Both the position numbers and the translations under genes were made by a program. From Torymus aiolomorphi (Eukaryota; Arthropoda; Insecta; Hymenoptera; Torymidae): DNA of 64,000 bases. Shown here in pieces: positions 10,592 through 19,378 of the stretch; the stretch's first letter is position 1, and the number at the start of each line of letters is the position of its first letter. Under the pieces are notes generated by a model, which did not search any database, had not been told where the DNA came from, and saw only the letters and a list, made by a program, of their open reading frames with translations. The stretch is taken from the NCBI GenBank assembly GCA_036365515.1, contig CM070874.1, positions 217,976,942-218,040,941 on the forward strand, read 5' to 3'.

Positions 10592-12841
10592 TTATTCTAA
10601 AGTATGTATAATTGGTAATGCTACAAATCCTTCAGTACATACAATTTTAAATATTTTTCCTGATATCATATTACATGGCCAATTTTTTATTTCATTAGAG
10701 GGAATGACATAATATATACCTAATCTACCACTACAAAATTGTTTCCAGCAATATAAATCGTTTTTTATGTCACACTTATTGCCAACAATAAAAGAACTAT
10801 TTGGTTTTTTTATAACATTACTAACATTCACAATAGTGTTATCATTGAGAAGTACGCAATTATTACGATTATCACTGATGTCTATGAACCATGAGTTGAA
10901 TCTCAAAATCTTGAATTGAAATTGAAGATCTTCTTCGTTTATAATAACACCACGGTAATGATGTTTTTCATAAATCATGTCATTGTTCTGCGAATTACTT
11001 TTTGAATTGCGCATACATTCGTATTCACTCAGCCTTCTAGCTATTTGCTGCAAAGGCTTATCACCTTTTCGGATTAGTTTTTTAATGGAAGCGATGTAAT
11101 TTTCAAATGGAAACGCAGAGAAACCCTCTAGTGGTCCATATTTGCGCACATCATTTGCTAAGTGTAACAAGTTATGAACGTTATGTGTGACATTCTTTTC
11201 ACCATAATGTTTTTGAAAATCTTCTATAAATTTCATTAACAGGAATTCGGCGTAGTCGATATTTTCCTTGCTTGATACTAATTTATTGTTCACTAGGATT
11301 GATATACTTATGTGAAGCAATAAAAAGTTATTATAAAGATCTGACGACAAAACGTCCTTTAAAATAAAGGGACCAAAATATAGCAAGAAATGACGAAATT
11401 CAGTTGCTTTCCAGAGTTTCCAATATCGTAGTGATCTTGAGCGTCTATTGAAATCATTTGGTAGCAAATGTTTAAGATTTTTCAGTTTCTCCGAAATATT
11501 TTCAATCGCTGCGTCAGATAACTTGTAGGTCTTATTGTCCCGTCCTCTGTTTCCAAGCCAATGTTGGATTAATTGTCTTGTTACGCCAAGATAAACTAGA
11601 TGCATTGCATCTAGAGGAACATTTGATACTAATCCTACATTAGGCAAATCACTTAAAACAGTTTCTCCGTGCTGGTAATCGTCTGCATATTCATAGTTCC
11701 GAAATTTATCATCTTCTCTCAGTTTATCTTGACAATACAATTGCAAAGATTGCAGGTTTGGTAATGGAAAATACACTGCTCCATAGTATTCACCCTCGAT
11801 AATGCATTTACTACAACTAAAATAACCCGTTGGATATTTCGTATTCAAGACAAATGCTTTTGCTGGGCCGTCACATATAAACCCATGAATCCTAATGTTA
11901 ACAGTTTTGTCATTATGTGTGTATCCATTTATTATTAAGCTTTTGGCTTCTTCCACAAACTGTTCCAAGAACTCGTTATGATCTTGGGGTTTTTTTATAC
12001 CAAAGTAGATACCCGCAACGTAAACAGAAGTTAATTCTGCATCTTTACATAAGATCGTCCACAAACCCTTTTCTGAAGAATTCCCTGCTATTGGAGCCCC
12101 ATCAATATTGACAAAAATATTTATTTGGTTGCGTGATACATTTGAAGTAGCTATTATCTTTTGTATAGTCTTACCCAATCCAATATGGCAATATTCCCCG
12201 GGTGTCATGCATTGTGTTATGGTTGACTTTGGTGTTTTTAATAAAGTACGAGGATCTTTCGGAAATTTTGTAACTGTATGGTTATTCAGTATTGTTAATA
12301 ACGCCTTAAGAGAAGTGTGTGTTATTTGATACTGTCTTGCCCAATCTGCAACTGCATCATTAAATTTTTTATTTTTAACCAATTCTTCATTCGTTGAGAA
12401 ATTATAAAGCAATTCGTCATTAACTGGATCATCACTGTCAGAATCATTATATAATAATGATGGTATACTTTCAGCATCGCTGTCACTGTACCGATAAATT
12501 AACGAATCAGTATCAGAATCGATATCTTCCGAATCCATCAAGGTACCAATGCAATGAAATTCCTCATTAACAATTTCATTTTGTTGTGCAAAAGAACTGT
12601 TGGAACTGCAAGGCACATTTTCAACATTGCCTTCTTCAACATTAGACACTTGATGGATGCTTTCTTTGCATCTTTCAGATTGAGAAGGTGATAAATGTAC
12701 ACTTTCAGCTATCGGTGTGACTTCTGTACTAGAAGAGCATTGTGATATCGCATCACGTATATCAGATGCACTTTCTAATTGTGCTAAACGTCTAATATGC
12801 CTATCACTGTTTGGTGTTGAGCCTTTTCTTAATCTTGGCAT
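10592..12841 (-). CDS. transposase-like protein, 749 aa
   Basis: Uninterrupted single-exon frame from ATG 12839-12841 to the stop at 10592-10594. The N-terminal 150 residues are serine/acid-rich and low complexity after a basic start (MPRLRKGSTPNSDRHIRRLA). The core carries NIDGAPI (D about residue 247), FICDGPAKAF (D about 324), a zinc-like pair GYFSCSKC (about 344-347), and PLDAMHLVYLGVTRQLI (D about 411). This pattern is familiar from animal 'uncharacterized' transposases. It recalls the core of TNP2/EnSpm-type enzymes, in which an RNase-H fold carries a Cys insertion. The expected role is excision and integration of the surrounding element. The frame is intact and flanked by inverted arms, so it may be autonomous. 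Superfamily and catalytic triad are inference. Confidence 0.7.
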   Translation of the reverse strand: MPRLRKGSTPNSDRHIRRLAQLESASDIRDAISQCSSSTEVTPIAESVHLSPSQSERCKESIHQVSNVEEGNVENVPCSSNSSFAQQNEIVNEEFHCIGTLMDSEDIDSDTDSLIYRYSDSDAESIPSLLYNDSDSDDPVNDELLYNFSTNEELVKNKKFNDAVADWARQYQITHTSLKALLTILNNHTVTKFPKDPRTLLKTPKSTITQCMTPGEYCHIGLGKTIQKIIATSNVSRNQINIFVNIDGAPIAGNSSEKGLWTILCKDAELTSVYVAGIYFGIKKPQDHNEFLEQFVEEAKSLIINGYTHNDKTVNIRIHGFICDGPAKAFVLNTKYPTGYFSCSKCIIEGEYYGAVYFPLPNLQSLQLYCQDKLREDDKFRNYEYADDYQHGETVLSDLPNVGLVSNVPLDAMHLVYLGVTRQLIQHWLGNRGRDNKTYKLSDAAIENISEKLKNLKHLLPNDFNRRSRSLRYWKLWKATEFRHFLLYFGPFILKDVLSSDLYNNFLLLHISISILVNNKLVSSKENIDYAEFLLMKFIEDFQKHYGEKNVTHNVHNLLHLANDVRKYGPLEGFSAFPFENYIASIKKLIRKGDKPLQQIARRLSEYECMRNSKSNSQNNDMIYEKHHYRGVIINEEDLQFQFKILRFNSWFIDISDNRNNCVLLNDNTIVNVSNVIKKPNSSFIVGNKCDIKNDLYCWKQFCSGRLGIYYVIPSNEIKNWPCNMISGKIFKIVCTEGFVALPIIHTLE

Positions 12842-13142
12842 TTTATGAAATTTTTATATATTCGTAGTATGAAATATCGATGATTTGTCACAATAGATAA
12901 ATATAAATATTATACTATATAACTGAAGTTTAAAAACACAAGCACAGTCAATCAATAGGAAACTAGATCAAAACAAGGATATTACATAGCAGATAATCTG
13001 AAAAAAAAAAGAAAAAAAATATATATATGCCAAAATTATAGCGATTACATTACTTTTTATTAAAGGCAATTTAAAAAAATATTGAGAAAAACTGTTCTGA
13101 TTCTCTAAATTTAAATAAATATAAAATGGTACAATAGTACAT
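12842..13142. other. 5' region of transposase gene
   Basis: AT-rich, no ORF; presumably holds the promoter, but no core element is clear. A short A/T homopolymer run lies at 13000-13030. Confidence 0.5.
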
Positions 13143-13510
13143 TACGATACGTCTGACCTAGGTAGCACTTTTTTGCAGAGTGCTCTTAGGTCACAAGTAT
13201 CGTATAGCATTTTATTTCACTGTCTGCCCTAAGCCCGCCGTCACGCCTATCCGTGCCCTAAGTAGTCCTTTTTTACACCGTGAGGTTAGCGCACGAGCGA
13301 AGCGAGTGCACGGTGCAAAAAAGTACTACTTAGGTCACAGATAGGCGTGACCTAAGTGCGGGCTTAGGTCACGCAGTGCTATAATAGTACATTTCGCAAC
13401 GGGTGCGGAAGGTGATTATTTAGCTTATGTGACTTTTCGCACGAGCGAAGCGAGTGCGAAGCGAGTGCGAAAAGTCACGTGAGCTAAAATCTTCTTACGC
13501 ACCAGTTTCG
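13143..13510. repeat. three adjacent GC-rich palindromes
   Basis: Palindrome 1 at 13143-13205 (arms with TGACCTAGG / CTTAGGTCA). Palindrome 2 at 13221-13375 (arms of about 60 bp holding GTCACGCCTAT and CTAAGTAGT, loop GCACGAGCGAAGCGAGTGC). Palindrome 3 at 13393-13510 (arms with CGCAACGGGTGCG, TAGCT and TGACTTTTCGCAC, loop of repeated GAAGCGAGTGC). They share the CGAGCGAAGCGAG motif, which is itself nearly palindromic and resembles the cluster at 7160-7395. Possibly a dispersed foldback family. Confidence 0.75.
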
Positions 13511-13627
13511 GACCGTATTTTATACCACGAGAGCCGAATAATCATATTAAAGTTATGATTTTGAGGTTAGAGTGGTATAAAATTTTTTATGTCGGATTTA
13601 ACGAAACATTTCAACCTTTTCTACATA

Positions 13628-14048
13628 CAGGGTGAGGAAAAGAGATAATACATATAAGAAAAAGATACATAAACCATAATGTTTTTTTTTTTAATTTGCT
13701 CCATTCTTTGGAACGGATTAGTCAGTTTTTCGGCCTAATGCGAAAAACTGTTTCAGGATATCTAGATATTTATTTCGCGGTCCCAAAAAATTGTTTATTT
13801 TAATATTGCTAAATATAATATTCAAATGCAAAATTTCTCATAGAATTCGAATCTTTTATAACAAATAGGTGTTTCCATTTAAGATTTTCAAATTGTGTCA
13901 GATTTAGGCTTGTTTTTTGCATTACGCTCAAAAATCGACTATTCCGTTAGAAAGAATTAAAAAATTTCAAAAGAAATACTATTGAGGTTTGTATAATTTA
14001 ACTTCCTTAAAAAATCTTCAGGAGTTTCCACCTTTTTTCCCCACCCTG
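13628..14048. mobile_element. 421-bp MITE with TA target-site duplication
   Basis: Begins CAGGGTGAGGAAAAG and ends CTTTTTTCCCCACCCTG, giving a short imperfect terminal inverted repeat. It is flanked on both sides by TA (13626-13627 and 14049-14050). This matches Tc1/mariner-type MITEs. No coding capacity. It sits between the transposase gene and the right arm of the larger transposon, so it is probably nested. Confidence 0.72.
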
Positions 14049-14304
14049 TATAAGCAAAACAGAGTGAAATATGCTCTAATTCCAGTTTCCGTACACACAA
14101 ACACATGATACATACATGCGCTAAGAAAGACACAAAATGCAGAAGAGAAAAAAACGAAAAAAAAGAAAGAAATAATGAGTGTGTGAGAGAGAGGGGGCGA
14201 GATGCAAGCTTCGCTAAAAATTCTCTATCCTCTTCATCTTGTTCTATTATATTACTAAAATTTTAAATTCTCCAGGCCATGGGTCTCCGGGTCTCCAAGT
14301 TCAC

Positions 14305-14875
14305 TAATAATGTCTTAATATTCCACGTCAGTTTAAAGAATTATTTTTGAATATTTCTAGAAACGTTTTTTGAAATATTTCTGCAATATACCGTTAAATG
14401 ATGAGCCGATATATTGCTGTAATGTTGCAAGGAAACATTTCATGAAATATTACTGTAATATAACCGCTTTGTTCCGTGTCTGATCAAAATTTTTTTTTCA
14501 TACTTGTCAGGAAATGTTTCCGAAATATTCCGTAAATATTTCAAAAAATAATTCGACGATTTGTTACAAAAATGTTACGGAGAAATATTTCATGAAACAT
14601 TTTTGTAATATTGAGTCAATATTTCATGTATTGTTTCAAAAAATGATGCGAATATTATTCGAAATATTAATGTAATGTTTCTATAATATTTTAAGAAATA
14701 TTTCATGAAAATTTCTAAAATATTACATGTAATATAACATGAAATATTAGAGGAATATTGTCTCAAGTTTTCATGTAATAATTAAAAAAAAATGGTTGAA
14801 CATTTCATGTTATATTGCAGTAATATTACTGAAGCATTTCATGGAGTATTCCCTGAAATATTTCATGTAATATTT
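14305..14875. repeat. right arm of transposon (AATATT-rich inverted repeat)
   Basis: Inverted partner of 10030-10258. The block 14305-14328 (TAATAATGTCTTAATATTCC then A, CGT) is found with one difference at 31315-31338 in the large array, in the same orientation. The distal part consists of degenerate AATATTTCATG(A/T)AATATT modules to 14875. Confidence 0.75.
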
Positions 14876-14971
14876 TGTTGGCAGAGAAAGAAAAAGATAT
14901 TTGATAAAAATGTCTTAACTAGGGGGTCTTTGAGGCCAAAACCACCTGAAGAAAAAAATATAATTAGTAAC

Positions 14972-15811
14972 ATATACTAATAATATATTATAAGTAGGCA
15001 CAATTTCTGATAAAATGGCCCAAGATATAACCTGTAGACCAATTTTACTCAGAGATATTCATTTTCAAAAGCATTTTCATTCAGAGCATTTTCAAAAATT
15101 TTTCTTTGGTGTAGCTTTTAAAAACAACTACTCCACAAATTTTTATGGGACAAGGCCTAAAATACTCTAAATCCATACAGTTTTCTACGTAAAAGTTGGA
15201 AATTTATGGGTCTGAAGTTTGCAACGTTTGAGTGCAACGAAATAAAAAGACGAAATAAATTTCCGTTGTTTCAAAAGTTTAATTAATTGTAAAAAATTAT
15301 TTCGTTGAATTCCAACGTTGCAAACTTCAAACCCATGGAAATGTAACATTTGTAGGAACTAATATTTTTAAGATGCTGAAATCCACAAAAAACACAAAAA
15401 TTCATTAAATTCATGAATTGAAAATTATTTTTTCCATTAAAAAAATCTTTGTTTCAAAAAATTTAATATTTCCAACTCTTAGGTACACTGAGGGAAATTT
15501 TTCTCAAAATGTTTATATTAAACATGGCATTGTAACTATTAAAATATATATGTGCATAGTTACAATGCCATGTTAACAGTTAAAATACCATGTTAAATAT
15601 AAACATATTCTTCTCTCAGCGTAGAAAACTGGATGGATTTAGAGTACTTTAGGCCTTGTCCTATAAAACTTTGTCGAGTAGTTGTTTTTAAAAGCTACAC
15701 CAAAGGATACATTTTGAAAATGCAACATCTCTGAGTAAAACTACTCTACAGGTTATATCTTGGGCCATTTTATCAGAAATTGTGCCTACTTATAATATAT
15801 TATTAGTATAT
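14972..15811. mobile_element. 840-bp foldback/MITE with about 225-bp inverted ends
   Basis: Left end 14972-15196 and right end 15612-15811 are reverse complements over most of their length, starting ATATACTAATAATATATTAT. The interior holds two more inverted repeats: about 15209-15232 with 15322-15345, and an ATGGCATTGTAACT hairpin at about 15515-15600. No ORF. The nested palindromic structure suggests a foldback element; no target-site duplication could be fixed. Confidence 0.8.
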
Positions 15812-16107
15812 TATGTAATTTATTATATTTTTTTAATTTTGGAGCTTCGGAGATATAACCTCTATATGAAAAATTATTGGACATATTCCATGCATTGGTA
15901 TAAGCGAGCTAATAACTTATTCAATTAAATTATGGCCTGTTATTTACAAATATCATGTTACGTATATTTTATTATTTGTTGCAAACTTATGACTCGAGGC
16001 AGAAGTTCAATATGTTACGGCCTTATCTCAATGCGGGAGACAGCGGGTAGGTTACATGTCCGTTCTCCTGTGTGTTTTCTATTGCACCGTACTAGTAAAT
16101 CGCAACA
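15812..16107. other. unassigned sequence between two elements
   Basis: No gene, repeat or RNA recognised. A small GC-richer patch lies at 15990-16090. Confidence 0.5.
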
Positions 16108-16110
16108 TAA

Positions 16111-17110
16111 CAGTGAATCCACATTGCATGCCGTACGCCGTCCGAAAAATTTGTTGTCCGAAATCTACAGAATTTATAACCATAGGTTAAAGCGGAACTG
16201 ACCTACTCTTTTTCAAAAATAAATACGCTATTTATCAGGTTACGTTACTAAATCGGAGTAACAGAGAGATGTTTTTGGTGGCTACCAACTTGTATTTGTT
16301 TAAACTTTAAATTTTAAACTGAATGATGCAGAAGAATTTGAAAAATTCCTTGAAATGTCAATTGCATCGTTTGATGAGTTATTGAATATGGTAAGAGTAA
16401 AATTAAGTAAATATGGCCGTCCACGAAAGCCTCTAACGGCTGAATTTAAACTTGCTGCAGTTTCAAGGTATGTACATGCAATTTGGTGACATTTATTTTT
16501 ATGAGAAATATGTGGACTATATTTACTTAATTTTACTCTTTCCATATTCAATAACTCATCAAACAATGCAATTGACACTCCAATGAATTTTTCAAATTCT
16601 TCTGCAACATTCACTTTAAACTAAACAAATACAACTTGGTAGCTACCAAGAACATTATCTCTAATGTGACTTCTGATGTGTGGTTTCACCCACCATCTGC
16701 GATTTTTCAAAGCCCTCGTAGATTTAACTAATCTTTCAAATTTCAAAATGTACAAAAATATTTAGTACATATACAATAATTTTAACACATGCCTTTACGA
16801 GCAGCTTATTTTATTAAAATTTTTAAAAATATTACATTAAACGAGAAATGTTTATAAAGGAAATTGTTATTAATTATTAATTAATATTTTCAATGTTGTT
16901 TGTAGTATAAATCAATTTTCCCCGTGAATATGTTTGTTACTCCGATTTAGTAACATAACCTCATAAATAGCGTATTTATTTTTGAAAAAGAGTAGGTCAG
17001 TTCCGCTTTAACCTATGGTTATAAATTCTGTAAATTTCGGACAACAAATTTTTTTCGCACGGCGGACGGCGGACGGCAGACGGCGGACGGCATGCAATGT
17101 GGATTCACTG
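16111..17110. mobile_element. PIF/Harbinger-type non-autonomous element, 1000 bp
   Basis: Ends are CAGTGAATCCACATTGCATG and its exact complement, flanked by TAA on both sides (16108-16110, 17111-17113), as expected for the 3-bp TWA duplication of Harbinger elements. The terminal inverted repeats are about 165 bp (to about 16270, and from about 16937). The right repeat has an expanded GCCGTCCG-type 8-bp minisatellite at 17058-17092 that the left lacks. The interior is an inverted pair of transposase fragments. Confidence 0.85.
16319..16614. pseudogene. inverted pair of Harbinger transposase fragments
   Basis: The plus strand from 16322 reads NDAEEFEKFLEMSIASFDEL and on to KLSKYGRPRKPLTAEFKLAA before a GTATGT donor-like site at 16468 and a stop at 16497. 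The F-x-x-F-L-x-M-s-x-x-s-F-x-x-L-L pattern followed by R-P-L-t-x-x-x-k-L is the N-terminal DNA-binding part of PIF/Harbinger transposases. The minus strand from 16614 reads a second copy (EEFEKFIGVSIALFDELLNM). The two copies face each other, so the element is a foldback made from the 5' end of an autonomous element. It cannot encode an enzyme. Confidence 0.72.
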
Positions 17111-17113
17111 TAA

Positions 17114-17744
17114 ATAACTGAATACTCACCCTAAAATCGTACGACAAAAATGGCCTAAGACTATGCGCCACAACTTATGTGGAATCTCCTTCAAGTATAA
17201 AAAAATTCATGCACTAGTCGTGCTGTCTGCTTAGAATTTTATTTACTTCAAAACGCTAAAATACTGAAATAAAATTTGGCTGATAATGGAATAAATTGGA
17301 ACCAACTCAGATAAGTAGAATCTTTTGAAAAAAAGATTAATAATTTTAAAAAATTTTTTCTTCTAAGTTTGAGTGATACTTTGTGATTATGTTTTTTTTC
17401 AGATTAAGAGATTATAACAGGGAAACTAATAATAGAAGAATTCAAATAGGAAAAGTATCAAGTGAAATAATAGTTTATATTCAACGTATTTAGTCTGAAA
17501 ACATAGTTAAAGATGTATAAAGGTACGTATTAGTAATAAAATGATATGGACTTGTCACTGCTGGGATTAAAATTTCAGTATGGCAAAAGTCGAATATGAC
17601 TTATTAGAAATCTACTAAATTGTATAAATAAACAATTTAAATTAGTATTTATTGCTGGTGTTTAGTAAATTCAATTTGAGCAAACGGCTAAAAAAGGTTC
17701 TATTACTTTTTTCAATGCTATAGTTATTATAATAGTAAATGATT
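17114..17744. other. unassigned AT-rich sequence
   Basis: No gene or repeat recognised. It is the left flank of the copia insertion; the last 5 bp (17740-17744, TGATT) are the target-site copy. Confidence 0.55.
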
Positions 17745-18086
17745 TGTAAGAGATATGCTTCAAGAGCACGCAACGTAGCAGGCCGCTACGCCTTACACAC
17801 ACAGCGAGGAGCTGGCGTTGTATGCCAGCGACTATGGGAGGGCGCCACGTCTCAAGCAGAGCAGCGCAGCGGACAGCCAGCCTTCTTCCCCTCTACCCCG
17901 CTCACCTACCACATGAGAGCGCGAGTGACGCCGCTCTCTCTCTCTCGTGCCGAACGCCGAAGGAAACGGACGCATCGCTTTCGCTACACCCTGTGCCACA
18001 ATAAAACCTACTCAGAGTCTCAATAAACAGATACATTGTTTTATATAGTTTTTTTTGGCCTCTTCATTTCAATACCCAATCCAACA
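17745..18086 (+). repeat. copia 5' LTR
   Basis: 342 bp, TG...CA ends (TGTAAGAGATATGC to CCAATCCAACA). GC-rich 5' half with a CT run. Two AATAAA signals at 18000-18005 and 18022-18027 precede the 3' end. Confidence 0.96.
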
Positions 18087-18106
18087 GGTTATAGGCTCAG
18101 CCACGC
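18087..18106 (+). promoter_or_regulatory. primer-binding site, initiator-Met-tRNA-like
   Basis: GGTTATAGGCTCAGCCACGC directly follows the LTR. It resembles, with a few mismatches, the complement of the anticodon arm of initiator Met tRNA. That is the internal fragment used by Drosophila copia, and differs from the usual tRNA 3'-end priming. Confidence 0.6.
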
Positions 18107-19031
18107 TGTTTTTTTGGACGGACTCAGAAGAAAGGTGGTAAGTACCTGAGTTTTGCGAGGCTAACCTACAAGCGCGGCCATGTTGAGTTTCTGACCGCAT
18201 GGCAGTTTTTTTTTCAGACGCGAGTTTTTTTCAGACGAGCTAGTTAACGTAGAAGCGATTAATTTAGAATACGCGACAAATAGCTCTCTTGCATTAGAAT
18301 AAATAAAATAACTAAGACTAACTAAATAAATTTAACATTAAGTATTCAGAATAAAATCTATTAAGAAGCAGAATCAGACGAGATTTTGACGGGGCGTGTG
18401 GGGTTTTTTAAGAATTGTGGTGCGCGCGTGAGAATCAATTAAGTGAGATGTGCATGTGGATCCAGGTTTAAACAACTTCATGTGAAAAATTCAGAAATTC
18501 GGAGGGAGTGCGAAAAATCGCTGTGACGTACATGCTGTGTGCACGTACGGACGCGCTCGCGCGGTCGAGCCGCGAAGAGAAAACCAGACGCCATTTTGTC
18601 TCAAATAAGTATTTTCTCTTAGACGGCGCGCACACGCACACATACACAATTCTCAGAAGTAAATTTAGACGCGAGATAAAACACTGTAATGACGACATAA
18701 GGCGTAGAGGATACTGCCGTGCAGAGAATTCTTGCCTTCATGTAAAGTTGTTGCAACCTTGTGAATTATCGGGACTGTGTAAGTGCACGGCCAACTCTCT
18801 GACACTATTGGCGTCATTGCTGTGCGTGACGTCACGATCGGAGGGAGCACGAGCGCGGAAACGATACACACGGGAGTAACGACTAGTTTCAAACTTACTA
18901 GACTTGCTGTGCGGTCTAGTACGGGGAGAAGCAATAATACAACTAAATAGATAAAAGATATTATTTTATACAGAATAAATATTTGGCATTCCAGAATCAA
19001 GAAGTTCAGAGGTTAAGAAGAGATACACAGA
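18107..19031 (+). other. copia 5' untranslated leader
   Basis: About 925 bp between the primer site and the first plausible Gag ATG. GC-richer than the flanks at 18400-18880. Short open frames here lack family-like features. It may contain packaging signals, which cannot be recognised by eye. Confidence 0.6.
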
Positions 19032-19089
19032 ATGTCAAGCAGAGGAGACAAAACACCAGAGAGAGACACTCAGCCCGGAGACGTACAAA
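19032..19089 (+). CDS. gag: probable first coding exon of copia gag
   Basis: ATG at 19032 opens a 58-nt exon reading MSSRGDKTPERDTQPGDVQ and ends at a GTAATT donor (19090). Joining to the AG at 19377-19378 gives an exactly in-phase fusion to the gag-pol frame, which is open but ATG-less from 19379 to 19483. The joined N-terminus is proline- and charge-rich, as expected for a disordered Gag start. This is inference from phase and open frame; no transcript evidence is available. The alternative is translation from ATG 19483 without splicing. Confidence 0.55.
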
Positions 19090-19378
19090 GTAATTTGTTT
19101 CAATATATATATATATATATATAAATATTAAAATATAAATAAATAATTACCTCCATCTTACATTAAATAAAGTCATTTACACAGTGTAACAAAAATAATA
19201 TTAATATATTACGATTATTATAAAGAAAACATAACGAAATTAATATTGATATTATTCAGAACAGAATGTAAATAATTAATATAAGAGAATCAGAATACAG
19301 ATCTGTAAAATTGTTCTTTAATTCAGATTATTCAGAAAGACCAAATATTTATAAGAATAATTATTTACATGTAAACAG
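19090..19378 (+). other. probable gag intron with TA repeat
   Basis: 289 bp, GTAATT donor and AAACAG acceptor, very AT-rich (in contrast to the coding parts), with a short (TA)n run at about 19105-19123. It contains in-frame stops, including TAA at 19372-19374. Confidence 0.5.

Larger units (their letters stand above)
9960..14875 (-). mobile_element. DNA transposon with repeat-built inverted arms
   Basis: Inverted arms made of AATATT-rich sequence flank one transposase-like gene (10592-12841, minus). The left arm at about 10030-10258 aligns in reverse complement with the right arm at about 14305-14537 over some 230 bp, with weaker similarity extending outward on both sides. Inside lie palindromes (13143-13510) and a small TA-flanked element (13628-14048), probably later insertions. 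The outer ends and target-site duplication could not be fixed by eye, so the limits given are approximate. The superfamily is unresolved. The same repeat unit builds the 9-kb array at 30552-39374. Confidence 0.65.
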
